Below are positions 8,739 to 18,364 of a stretch of 64,000 nucleotides of DNA, piece after piece. This DNA comes from Kingdonia uniflora. Lineage: Eukaryota > Streptophyta > Magnoliopsida > Ranunculales > Circaeasteraceae. The number at the start of each line of letters is the position of its first letter. The stretch's first letter is position 1. The translations under genes were made by a program, and so were the position numbers. Under the pieces are notes generated by a model that ran no database searches, was not told where the DNA came from, and saw nothing but the letters and a program-made list of their open reading frames with translations. Where the stretch lies: NCBI GenBank assembly GCA_014058105.1, contig JACGCM010000428.1, positions 434,001-498,000 of the forward strand, given 5' to 3'.

Positions 8739-11700
8739 AAATTGTTTTTAAGATGGGTAGTTCGTCTGTTAATGTGGTATCAACCTCTGGTCGAACGAAT
8801 GAATCTGATAATAAAGGGGAAATAGGATTGAAATGATTCCCAGGTTTCCCTGGTCAATTGGTATCTTATCCTCCTTGTTCATATGCCTTTAGAGAGTTTT
8901 ATAAAGCCAAGGTGGCCGTAAGAGGGAAGTGGGGCAATTGTATAGAGTTTGCTAGTAGGCAGTTTCGGAGTTGTACGGTAGCGGAGGGGGAAGAGTATTT
9001 TTATCCACTGGCAAATTTAGAAGTGGAAAAATGAGATAGGGGTATAGATGAATCGATCTTGTTAGAATATCCCGATAGGGATGTCCGGAGTAACCTCCCG
9101 GAGGATTTTTTTGTGTTACCTATCTCAATTAGAGTATGGGTTGAGCCTTCCCCACACCAATTTGGCGAAGAGGATTATAAATGCAATTGGTATATGTCCT
9201 ATTCAATTTAACAGGAATATGTGGGAGGCAATAGCCGTGTGTAGCCATTTGAATGAAAAATGGGAAAATGAGGGAAAAGTGAGGAGGATAAGCCCTAAGG
9301 ACGTTTTACAGCTTTATGGGGTAAAGAATTATAAGGCTAGTGGGGTGTCATACTTATGTACGAGCGCAACTCGGCGTCGCTTTTTTGATTTGAATTCAGC
9401 AGGTCGAACCTAGAATGACAACATCATATGGGTAAAGGGTAATTGTCTTTAAAGAGATGATGAAGAACCTTTGAACCTTTTGTTTAGAACTGAAGTAAGT
9501 ATAGACATGCACAGATAGAATTATTGTTACGTTTCGCTGATAACTGTAGTTGATAGTAAAAATGCTGTTATTGCAGGTATGAAGTCTAAAGTGGAGAGGA
9601 AGGAATCTCTGTTGGACGAAGTTGCGGAGGAGGTGACTAAACTTGAACTTGTGTTGGAGGGACTCGGCCTGAGTAGAAAGAAGAGGGTTGATAGTAGGTC
9701 GAATAAGGTTCAAAAAGCTCAGTCTACCAGGTAGATGGTAGGTATTGATGATGGGAAAAGGAAAGTAAGTGGTGAGGAGGCTCGAACTAATATTTCTAAG
9801 ACTCCTGGACCTGGCAGTTCGGCTCAGCAGAATCCTATTAAGATGAGAAAAATTGCTCTAAGAATGGATACTAAAGGCTCTGCCGGCCTCTGACACTACT
9901 AGAAGTGGTGAGGTCGCGAAAGATAAGAGAATGAGGGTCGAACCCTCGGGGGAGTCAGGAGAGAAGGTCACCGAGGGGTGATCTGCTATGGTGGATGACC
10001 TCAAAGAGGTCGAGGAAAGGGCAAGGTTGGTCATTCTCCACGGAGAGGAATATACGAGCAAGATGGTAAGTTTATATTATTAGAAAGAACTGCTTAATAT
10101 GCTTCGAGCTAATCGCTGAGATCAATGTAATTTTTGCAGGTTGCTCATCTTGTTAAGGGGATATGGCTCGGTATAGAGGAATAAAAAGTGAGTTGAAGAA
10201 GGAAAATGCCAAGCTGGAAAAAGAATTAGCTCGATCCAGAACTGACGCTTTGATGGATATAAGGCAACTGAAGGCTTCTCATGCCGTGGTGATTGGTCAG
10301 CTGTAGGTGGAGACAAAGGATAATCTTAATGAGATGGTTGAAGAGCGTGACTGACTAGGGTGTCATTTCATGCTGAAAGGTGATTCTGAGGAGGAGGTGA
10401 ATGTCATTAAGGCAGATACCTATGCTGAGGAGGAAGATGAGGAGGAAGCGGAAGCGGTGGGGATCATGGATGGTCTGGATGGTGTTCCTGCCAGACGGTG
10501 CTCGACAATCACGGGGATGACGTCGAGCTCCCAGAAGGTGGTAGTGAGAAGGTAGGGCAGAACATGAGTTTATATAAATATTTATAAGTTGTTTGAACTA
10601 TGTATGGGGAAGAAACTTCTGTAGATTGACTTTATTTTATAAAACTTTTGTAGGCAGTTAGAGAGATGAGTCTTAGAGTAATTGATCTAGAGTTTGGACT
10701 TGCCAGGGAAAGAGAGACCTCTAAAACCTTGCTGTCTATACAAGCGGAGCTGCAGGTTAGATCGGAATAGATCTTTTGACTTGTATGTTTTACCAACGTT
10801 AAGTTATCAAGTTAACAGGATATAGATGCATGGTAAAAATTCAGCGCTATTAATATAGAGTAGCATATCAAAAGTATGTACCTTATGCGCCGAAAGAAGA
10901 CTAAGAAGCGTTCATCTGAGAATGAACTCCAAACTTTTAGTCTAAAAGAATTTGGAAGCAGATGTTTAGAAATCACATAGTCTCTTTAGAAATGTAGTAT
11001 GTATATTCAAAGGGTTTCCTGAATCAAACTGTACTATAAATTTCTATATTTCCCAGGTCGAATTAGATTCATCTCGCTCACTTGAGGGCGACGTACTCAT
11101 GTGTAATCGGGAATTTGCGGAGCAGTTTTATAGGATGAAGTAGGCGAACGAGAATAGAGAAGATCAATACATAAAGGTACATTTTAGACTTGTGAAGTTG
11201 ACCCAGGCCATTTCAAACCTGACTCTTCAGGTCAAGGAGAAAGATGCCAAGATAAATAAGGGATTAAAAGAGCTAGCTGAGGTAACGGAACATGCCGAAA
11301 AGCTTCAACGTCGAGTTGACGCGTTGGCTGTGAAGGGTAAGCAGGCCGACATGGCTCAATACTGTATTCAGGCGTTGGAACACTCGGAGGAACGATTTTG
11401 ATATGATCTCCATAAATATAGGAACGAGCTGGATCGAATGAGACAAAAATACATCGAAAAAGATGACGAGCTAAGGGTAGTTCGAGAAAATCTATCGGCT
11501 TTGGAAGCCGTAGCTGAACATTTACAAATAGCCCTACCCGCTAAGGATTTGGAATTCTGGGAATTGAAATGAAGGTGTAAGGATTTAAATGAGAGGGTTA
11601 CACGACTGAAGGCCGAACTAGCATAGGCCATTGCGCGTGCCAAGAAAACCGAGGCTAGAGAACGTTCAGGGGGAAGTAGAACTGAGGTTAAGACTCCTTT

Positions 11701-12439
11701 AGTTTGATGAGATGTAGTTAGCCTCTCAGGTTAAATTAGAGAGCTAGAGAGTGACGTATCTCATATTCAGGGGTATGTCCAGAAGGGAAATGCAAATTTG
11801 TGGGAATGCCAGCATAAGTTGGGTGCTGCTCTTATCAGGAAGAAAGTTTTGGAAGGGGAGATCAAAGCAAAGGTATCGCTGGTGAAGAGGAAATAGGAAT
11901 TATTGAAAGATATTCCAGCTAGGGAAGAGTTGAATGTAGAAATTCGGAGACTTCGTGCTCAGGTAGTAGACTTAGAAGCCATTAACCTTGCTGAATCAGT
12001 GAAGTTTATAAAAAAGTTGGAAGAAAATGTAATCTATCATGCTAAGGTCGATGCGGAAATGATTGAACAAAAAAATGAGTACGCTAGTTTTAAGTCGCGC
12101 CTCGAGAAGGTGAGAGCAAGATTTGCAACAATGGTCATACCTAATGCATCACGCTCTGACCTGTTAAAGGCAATTATTGCATATTTTGTAGAGGAAGTAA
12201 AAAGACTCGAGTCAGAACGAGATACCTTGTTCAAAATTCTGTCGGATAAGGGATGTATTTGTGGAGCTAAAATAGATCGAGGGAACTGTCTGGGCGTCAT
12301 GGAGACCCAACTGGGACCTCGAACTGCTGAACTGATAGAATTGGGTAGAATTACTGTGATCCGCGAAGTGAAAGTTCGACCTCTTGATGTAGGGGGAAAC
12401 ACTGTCGACTTTCCACCTGCAGAAAAGAAACCCTTGTAA
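8739..12439 (+). pseudogene. aORF of D: Transposase_28-like domain plus coiled coil, exons 3-7
   Basis: This is antisense to D. Exon limits from comparison with E and H: 8739-9494, 9577-10065, 10140-10551, 10654-10755, 11057-12439, each with GT after and AG before. Exon 3 starts MGSSSVNVVSTSGRTNESDN. It carries FPGQLVSYPP, GCTVAEGEEYF-like and YGLSLPHTNLAKRIINAIG blocks resembling the plant 'putative gypsy type transposon' domain. The later exons are long coiled coils, ending in a 178-codon open stretch (11903-12439) with IAYFVEEVKRLESERDTLFK and GCICGAKIDRGNCLG. Stops at 8834, 9032-9034 and 11399-11401 and frameshifts break it. The function is unknown. The last two stops named are also in E. 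Confidence 0.65.
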
Positions 12440-12469
12440 TATAAATTTGACCTAAAAATAAATAGTATC

Positions 12470-13440
12470 TGTCGCAGACACATTGAAATAGATGAAAGCT
12501 AGTATGACCATTGCCTTGTCTTGTGTCTGGTAGGGTCTTTGATATAAATTTTTTTTATATTCGTTTTAATCGTAGAAATGGGTTCAGTTAAGCCAAGCTG
12601 AAACTTGATTTGAACTATAGAAATGTCTCGGATATATTAAAAGAGATGAAAACTAGTATGACCTTTGCCTTATCTTATGTCTGGTTGAGTCTTTGACGTA
12701 AAACAAATTTCTATACTTACTACAATCGTAGAGATGCAATAGAGTCAGCCAAACCAAGTGATATCCTTGATCCAGCCGGTATAAATGATCCAAATAAGTT
12801 AAAAAAGATGAAGATTAGTATTACCTTTGCCTAATCTCTTGTTTGGTAGTCTTTGTTATGAAATAAGTTTCTACACTTGTTACAATCGCAGAGATGTAAT
12901 AGAGTCAGTCGAACCAAGTGATATCCTTGATCCAGCTGTATAAATGATCCAAACAAGTTGAAAAAGATGAAGACTAGTATTACCTTTGCCTTATCTCTTG
13001 TTTGGTGGAGTCTTTGATATGAAATAGTTTTTACACTTGCTACAATTGAAGAGATGTAATAGAGTCAGCCAAACCAAGTGGTATTCTTGATCCAGCCAGT
13101 ATAAATAATTCAAACAAGTTAAAAATGATGAAGACTAGTATTACCTTTGCCTTATCTCATGTTTGGTAGAGTCTTTGATATGAAACAAGTTTTTACACTT
13201 GCTACAATCGCAGAGATGTAATAGAGTCGGCTAAACCAAGTGATATCCTTAATCAAGCCAGTATAAATGATCCAAATAAGTTGAAAAAGATGAAGACTAG
13301 TATTACCTTTTCCTTATCTCTTGTTTGGTAGAGTCTTTGATATGAAACAAGTTTCTACACTTGCTACAATATAGAGATGCTGTAAAAGAAGCCAAATCAA
13401 GTGATATCCTTGATCTAACTTGGATAAGATTGATCGTAAG
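12470..13440. repeat. 160-bp tandem repeat block in element D (about six units)
   Basis: The anchor 'gtctttga' recurs at 12535, 12689, 12849, 13010, 13171 and 13333, giving spacings of 154-162 bp. Each unit contains 'acaatcgcagagatgtaat', 'aaccaagtgatatccttgat' and 'agactagtattacctttgcc' blocks with some changes. The block lies between the aORF end and the integrase stop. The same unit occurs in E and, reversed with the element, in H. Tat and Ogre elements are known to carry variable tandem repeats in this region. Confidence 0.9.
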
Positions 13441-13616
13441 CTAGTATTATCTTTGCTTTAATTTGTAGAATGTGATCAAATGTTTGTGAAGAGAATGATA
13501 TTGTTCAAAAAAAACTTTCATTGATAAGTTCAGAATTTACATTAGATGGAGATGAGAATTTAACTTTTGGAATTGAAAAACAAAAAATGTACAATGAAAA
13601 TGGAGTAGTAAGACGC

Positions 13617-14150
13617 CTAACGATAGTACCATTTCAGTCGCCTAGTATTCCATGGATTTGAAATGGGGACTCCCTCTTCTATCATGGGATAGTATGATCC
13701 CAGGCCTGAGAGACCTGTGATAATGAATGAACCCTCCCAATTGTCGGCTAATTTTCTAGCGTGTGGCTCTTTGCGATGTTGAAGAATTTCTATGTAGATG
13801 AGATTTTTGATTTGGAAAGTACGACTTTTGACTCGGTTATTATACGATATGGTAAACATATGATGATATCAACCTAGGTTAGCGATGGCGCGTTCCCTAG
13901 TCTCATCTATCATATTGAGGTTACAAGCTAATTTGAACTCATTTTCCTCGTCAGTCATCTCGTGATCACAAACTGGATGATGATATTGACAGCCACAGTA
14001 CCAAAAGAAAGGAAGAATGTGGTACACCCATTGGATTATCGGGGAGTGGTTCGATACGCCCACAGGACGTGAGGTAGTTCGTGAACCCAATTTCCATTTT
14101 TCTGCGAATGAAGCTATTTTTTGAGTCCATCCACGATGGTTTTGTTGGTA
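13617..14150 (-). pseudogene. Integrase C-terminal part of D, left of the E insertion
   Basis: On the minus strand this continues the integrase interrupted at 28593. It holds an EMTDEENEFKLACNLNMIDE block, SRTFQIKNLIYIEILQHRKE, LADNWEGSFIITGLSGLGSY, and the terminal RRLKWYYR with a stop at 13617. A frameshift separates the two open pieces (14090-13869 and 13859-13617). The first residues past E read NYQQNHRGW in a shifted frame, corresponding to the ITNKTIVDGL motif of E's own copy. Confidence 0.75.
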
Positions 14151-14155
14151 ATTTA

Positions 14156-14733
14156 TATAATGGCCAAATTTTCTAAGCTTGAAACATTTAGGAATTAGCT
14201 ATCACACCAATGAACCTGTAACAATATTCTAATAGAAAGTAAGAAATGGAAAAATATGTTTTTAGCGTGGAAAACCTCTGAATAGGCAAAAAACCACGAC
14301 CTCGTATGGAGGATTTTTGTAAAAGTATCTTTATTGCTTGAAGTAGATTTCTTTATTACAAGTGATCTCTAGAATGTAGAAATGTTTTTGATCTCGTAAA
14401 TAAGAAGTTTAAGTTATTTTTCTTGTCCCTGTCTCTTCTGGAACCTTTCCTTTATATAGGCTTCTCCACAACTCTTCATCATGTTAGAACACATTTCTTG
14501 AATAATGTGATTAGTGGCGATTAATTGAATAACTGACGAGTTTGTGGAAGAGAGGTGTCTTTGATTGGATAGCATTTTCCGGGTTTAGCTCGATCCACGT
14601 TCTTAAGTAGTTTGTAGGGCTGGTTGGAATGTTGACTGGAGTGTTAATTGTTAAAAAATGTGTGAGCCGAGATGAAGGTAAATCGAACTTCGTGAGCTCA
14701 ATTATGAGTGAGATCGAGGGATAAGTCCCTTCA
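14156..14733 (-). repeat. 3' LTR of element E (578 bp)
   Basis: On the plus strand it starts TATAATGGCC (consensus TGTAATGGCC) and ends GTCCCTTCA, followed by the complement of the purine tract. It is homologous to 28014-28592 throughout, with many substitutions and a few small indels. Confidence 0.9.
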
Positions 14734-14744
14734 ATCTCCCCCTC
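14734..14744 (-). other. Polypurine tract of element E
   Basis: On the minus strand this reads GAGGGGGAGAT, one base different from the GAGGGGGCGAT of A, B and D, directly before the 3' LTR. Confidence 0.8.
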
Positions 14745-14965
14745 ACAACCAAAGTCACGAGTGGCTTTGGTTGAGAATGATGCGTTAAAAGTTTAAAATT
14801 CAAAACGGAGTAATGATGGCATTTGACTGGGTAGAAGTTATGTGATATTGGGAAGTGATTGGCATTAAATGATGATGCATATATATGTGACGGTTGCGTT
14901 TGAATAGTTGCATCCGTAATGAATGATGATGCTTGGAAAAATGTACATGCACAATAAATTTAGGG

Positions 14966-14975
14966 TTATATAAAG
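14966..14975 (+). promoter_or_regulatory. TATA box of the aORF in E
   Basis: TTATATAAAG lies 72 bp before the aORF ATG at 15047, inside a stretch (from 'gcacaataaattt' to 'gtacctgta') shared with B at the same distance from its first aORF exon. It faces opposite to the element's own LTR promoter. Confidence 0.55.
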
Positions 14976-15046
14976 AGTACCTGTAGAAAATCTTTGGAAA
15001 AATTCCTGCATGCATAACATTTTCTGAGATTGTGAAAACTTAGATT

Positions 15047-15457
15047 ATGGTTCTTAAAGAGAGGATTACATCTGAAATGTAGAGGTTGAAGCTGAAATAC
15101 TCTGGTGACCGTTCTTTGGAAATGGCGATCCCTGCCCCTATTCCTCTGACGTATCAAGGCTTGTCGGAAGATGAAGCGGTTGAAGCTGAGGAAGATTTCT
15201 ACTATAAGTAGAGATTTCATGTCTTTGTCTTGACAGGTGAGGAATGTTGGGCCTGTCTGTGCACCCTTGCAGAAGATAGGGTTAGGGCTTCATATACAGG
15301 GAAAGGTGTATCTGCTAGGCAGATATGCTTATTTCTTGTGTTGCCATGGATTCTATGGTATGCCCCTCTTCATCTATACCAACTCTTCAGTGGTGGTGGT
15401 TATAGAAGAGGCGGTGATGGCAGTAGAGGAGGAAAGCGAGAAGTAGGAGTCTACTGA
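15047..15457 (+). pseudogene. First exon of the aORF of E
   Basis: The ATG at 15047 begins MVLKERITSEM, aligned with MVLEERITSEVQ of B. It continues KYSGDRSLEMAIPAPIPLTY, then an acidic EAEEDFYYK block. TAG stops at 15080 and in the FYYK-stop position show that this copy is dead. Beyond that, the frame holds a stretch (AEDRVRASYTGKGV) matching LAKDKLGKTYTRIG of B, and runs to a stop near 15457. Its own TATA box is 72 bp upstream. Confidence 0.55.
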
Positions 15458-16229
15458 TGCATTTTCATCGTGTTTTGGCACTCAAAAGACCTTCATCTTG
15501 TTTTGTGGGGGCCAACACTGAATCTACTGCTTGAATAGTCTTTGCCTAGAGTACGACTGGGCTTCAACTGAACCATGTAAGGGAAGATCTTTTCTGGTTC
15601 CAATGTCTTCTTTGCATCAGGGTGAAGAGTCACTGAGTTTAAGAAGAACTTGAAGACATGATGCCTCTGTGTGCCTGAATGACCTGTGACTTTGAGCAAA
15701 TAGGAAAATACTTGTTATCTGTAAGTACTTGGAATTTGGTACTGATCGAATAACAGTTCATTGTATTCCTCAGATCGATGTTCTGAAAAACTTGTTATCT
15801 ATAAATCGTATGTAATATCTTTGATATGAGTAAAAGTTAATATTTGCTAAACTGTGTATAGAAAAATTTCTTTAAATCAAACTGAATTGTGCTGGGTGTA
15901 TGTTGAATAACTGGTGATAAGTGATAAAACAATGTTATAATGTTGCTCGAACTGAGATGAATATGTACTGACAATATCGTACTGATATAAATAATTTATG
16001 ATTAACAGGTGAGGAATAAAATTTGCGGGAAATATGTAAACTCGAGCTGTTACAGGTCGATAGGGACACTATTCATGGTAGCGTAAGGTCGAGTGTTGTA
16101 ACTAATTTGTGTACTAGTGAGGGGATAAGTTCAAATAATTTATTCCAAGATTTTAGGTTTCTGTTACGAGATACAAGATAAGAATCACGCATTTTGAGGG
16201 GAAACTGAGTGAGAAACGTATAAATACGG
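15458..16229. other. Noncoding aORF spacer of E
   Basis: This is AT-rich with no coding frame. It contains the reversed counterparts of the 35-bp repeats seen in B and H ('acttgttatctgtaagtac' near 15707 and again near 15790). It corresponds to B 2936-3820 and is probably intron or spacer. Confidence 0.4.
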
Positions 16230-16259
16230 GTAGGATGAAAGAAAAATGGAGGAGAGATG

Positions 16260-16610
16260 AGGATGGTATGGCTCAATCTCAGAGGATTCATCTTGTTGTG
16301 GAAGGAAGATCGGCTATAGAGGTTGCTTAAGTATGTGAGTTAACCTTTGGTTTGTTTGTTATGATGCTGAGCTGTTGGTGAGGGAATGTGAGCTCGAAGG
16401 TTAGATGCAAGGAGACCTTGTGAGTATGCTCATTATTTTGATGAGGTGTGGTGAGGGATTAAGTAGATCGAGGGAAGTTGACTGGTTTGATTACTAAAGT
16501 TGAGATCGAATTTGAAAATTTGAGGATCGACGAATGGTGCGATTAGATGATATTTGTTTAGGTTACCAAGGCTGTGATGGATATTATGTAAAGTGTGTCT
16601 TATAAATAAT
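16260..16610 (+). pseudogene. Decayed middle exon of the aORF in E
   Basis: Fragments in changing frames match the conserved exon of B and H: SQRIHLVVEGRSAIEVA (compare SERIRYATEGRFMIKIAEV), YDAELLVRECELEG (compare YDAELPVKEVQLEG), EYAHYFDEVW (compare EYEHHFYEEIF) and ENLRIDEW (compare LEDVRIAEEY). Stops and frameshifts are frequent. Recognised only through the B and H copies. Confidence 0.4.
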
Positions 16611-16799
16611 ATAATTGTTTTGAATGTAACAGAAATAATATAAGTCAATCAGATCCTCTATAGGGGCGAATTTGTTTTGAGACTATTTTAGCAAACATTT
16701 TGAATAATTTTGAACATTTGTACAGTTTAGAAAATGACGTCAATCATAATAAGTATGATAAACAAGGACAGAGAAACAAAAAATATGAAAATGCAGAAG

Positions 16800-17301
16800 C
16801 TTCTTGTTTTGTTCTCTATGCAAAAGGAAATAGAACTCTGACATTGTACAAAGTGAGTCATCATGAGTATGGGGAGGTCAGAAAAAGATATGGAAATAAG
16901 GAGAAAAAATATGTTAAAAAATAAGGGGAGTTGTAATGATGGAAATGTTGTTTTATCGAAAAGGTACAAGGCGTTTGACATGGAGAGTGGAAAGGATGCC
17001 TCGGTTCTGGAATCGAGAACGGCTCGTGCGAGGAGAAATAAATGCCAGCCGCATGAGAGAGAAAGGATAAATAGTTCTTCTTCGTCTCCAAACAAACGCT
17101 TTACCACTTCAAAAAATTTAGTGAGCACTCAGAGAGAGAGAGAGAGAGAGAGACGAAAGATAAGGGGATTTGACAAAAAGTTATCCGAAGATGATAAACG
17201 GTTGAAGAGGGCAAAAGATTTTGGATCTCGTAGGTGGCAATACAACAGCGTTGTGAGGGGAAAGCTTGACTCTACTGCAGATTCTCATTCGGATACTGAA
17301 G
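16800..17301 (+). pseudogene. Basic, serine-rich exon 2 of the aORF in E
   Basis: The open stretch 16863-17301 gives a lysine/arginine-rich segment with SKRYKAFDMESGKDA, NSSSSSPNKRFTTSKNL, a run of RERERERE made by a GA microsatellite (17131-17153), and RRWQYNSVVRGKLDSTADSH. It ends TGAAG followed by GTTAGTTGAG, a splice donor. H has the same exon end, GAAG then GTTAGTAGAG, and the matching WLYSSVMREGFGATSNWH. The upstream limit is uncertain because the frame shifts near 16920. Confidence 0.5.
17131..17153. repeat. (GA)n microsatellite in an aORF exon of E
   Basis: AGAGAG run creating an RERERERE stretch in the basic exon. H lacks it at the same point. Confidence 0.85.
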
Positions 17302-17521
17302 GTTAGTTGAGATATATGCGATATATGTTGACGTACGTATATATATACGTTAAAGATATATGTTATATGTAAACGATTGATCAGATATATATGTTGAATA
17401 CATAAATACATAAATAAATATATATATATATATATGCATAGATGGAAGAATGATAAATACCTTAACCTGTATGTAGGTCGAGCGTGAGAGGTACCTGTGT
17501 AGGTTGAAAACGTGCCTCTAG
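17302..17521 (+). other. aORF intron of E with TA microsatellite
   Basis: This lies between donor GTTAGT (17302) and acceptor CCTCTAG (ending 17521). It contains several imperfect 'atatatgtt' copies and an (AT)n run at about 17418-17435. The homologous H intron is 56334-56103. Confidence 0.45.
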
Positions 17522-18282
17522 AATTTGCTTTTAAGATGGGAAATTCGTCTGCTAATGAGGTATCGACCTCTGGTCGGGCGAATGAGTCTGATAATGAAGA
17601 GGAAATAGGATTGGAACAATTCCCAAGTTTCCCTGGTCAGTTGGTATCTTATCCTCCCGGTTTTGATGCCTTTAGAGGGCTTTGTAAAGCCAAGGCGGAT
17701 GTAGAAGGGAAGTGGGTCAATTGTGTAGAGTTTGCTGGTAGGCAGTTTAGGGGTTGTACGGTAGCAGAGGGGGAAGAGTATTTTTACCTTCTAGCAGATT
17801 TGGAAGTAGAAAAATGAGATAGGGGTATAGATGAATCGATCTCGTTAGAATATTTTGATGGGGATGTCCGGAGTGACCACGAGGAGGGTTTTTTGTGTTA
17901 CCTTTCTCAAATAGAGTATGGTCTGACTCTTCCCCTCACCGATTTGGCGAAGGGGATTATGAATGAAATTGGGGTATGCCCTATTCAATTGAATGGAAAT
18001 ATGTGGGAGGTGATAACCGTATGCGACCATCTTAATGAAAAATGGGAAAAGGAAGGGAAAATGAGAAGGATAACCCCTGAGGCTATTTTACAGTTTACGG
18101 GGTGAAGAATTTTAAAGCTAGTGGTGGTTCATATTTCTGTACGAGTGTAACTCAGCCTTGTTTTGTCGATCTGAATTTGGCAGGCTGAACCTGGAATGAT
18201 AACGCCATATGGGTGAAGGGTAATTGCCTTCAGGGAGATGACAAAGAACCTCTGGATCTTTGATTTAGAATTGTAAAACAAA
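17522..18282 (+). pseudogene. aORF exon 3 of E: Transposase_28-like domain
   Basis: From ATG 17536 this gives MGNSSANEVSTSGRANESDN, FPSFPGQLVSYPPGFDAFRG, FAGRQFRGCTVAEGEEYFYL, a TGA at 17815-17817, then YLSQIEYGLTLPLTDLAKGI, IGVCPIQLNGNMWEVITVCD and WNDNAIWVKGNCLQ. The YGL.LP...LAKGI...IG.CP.Q.N.N.W pattern resembles the plant 'putative gypsy type transposon' domain (Pfam Transposase_28, by recall). The exon ends before GTAAGTATAG at 18283. The TGA and a frameshift near 18100 break it. D has the same TGA. Confidence 0.65.
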
Positions 18283-18364
18283 GTAAGTATAGGCATGCAT
18301 AAATATAATTATTGTTACGTTTTGCTAAAAATTGTAGTTGATAGTAAAAATATTGCTATTGTAG

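Noticed and set aside
12470..13440. Regular repeats resembling a CRISPR array
   Set aside because: Units are contiguous 160-bp direct repeats with no unique spacers, lie inside a plant retrotransposon and recur in D, E and H.
16727..17128. Minus-strand frame of 133 codons with phenylalanine/leucine-rich sequence in E
   Set aside because: Lies opposite the lysine-rich aORF exon, whose complement gives such residues; no match in H.
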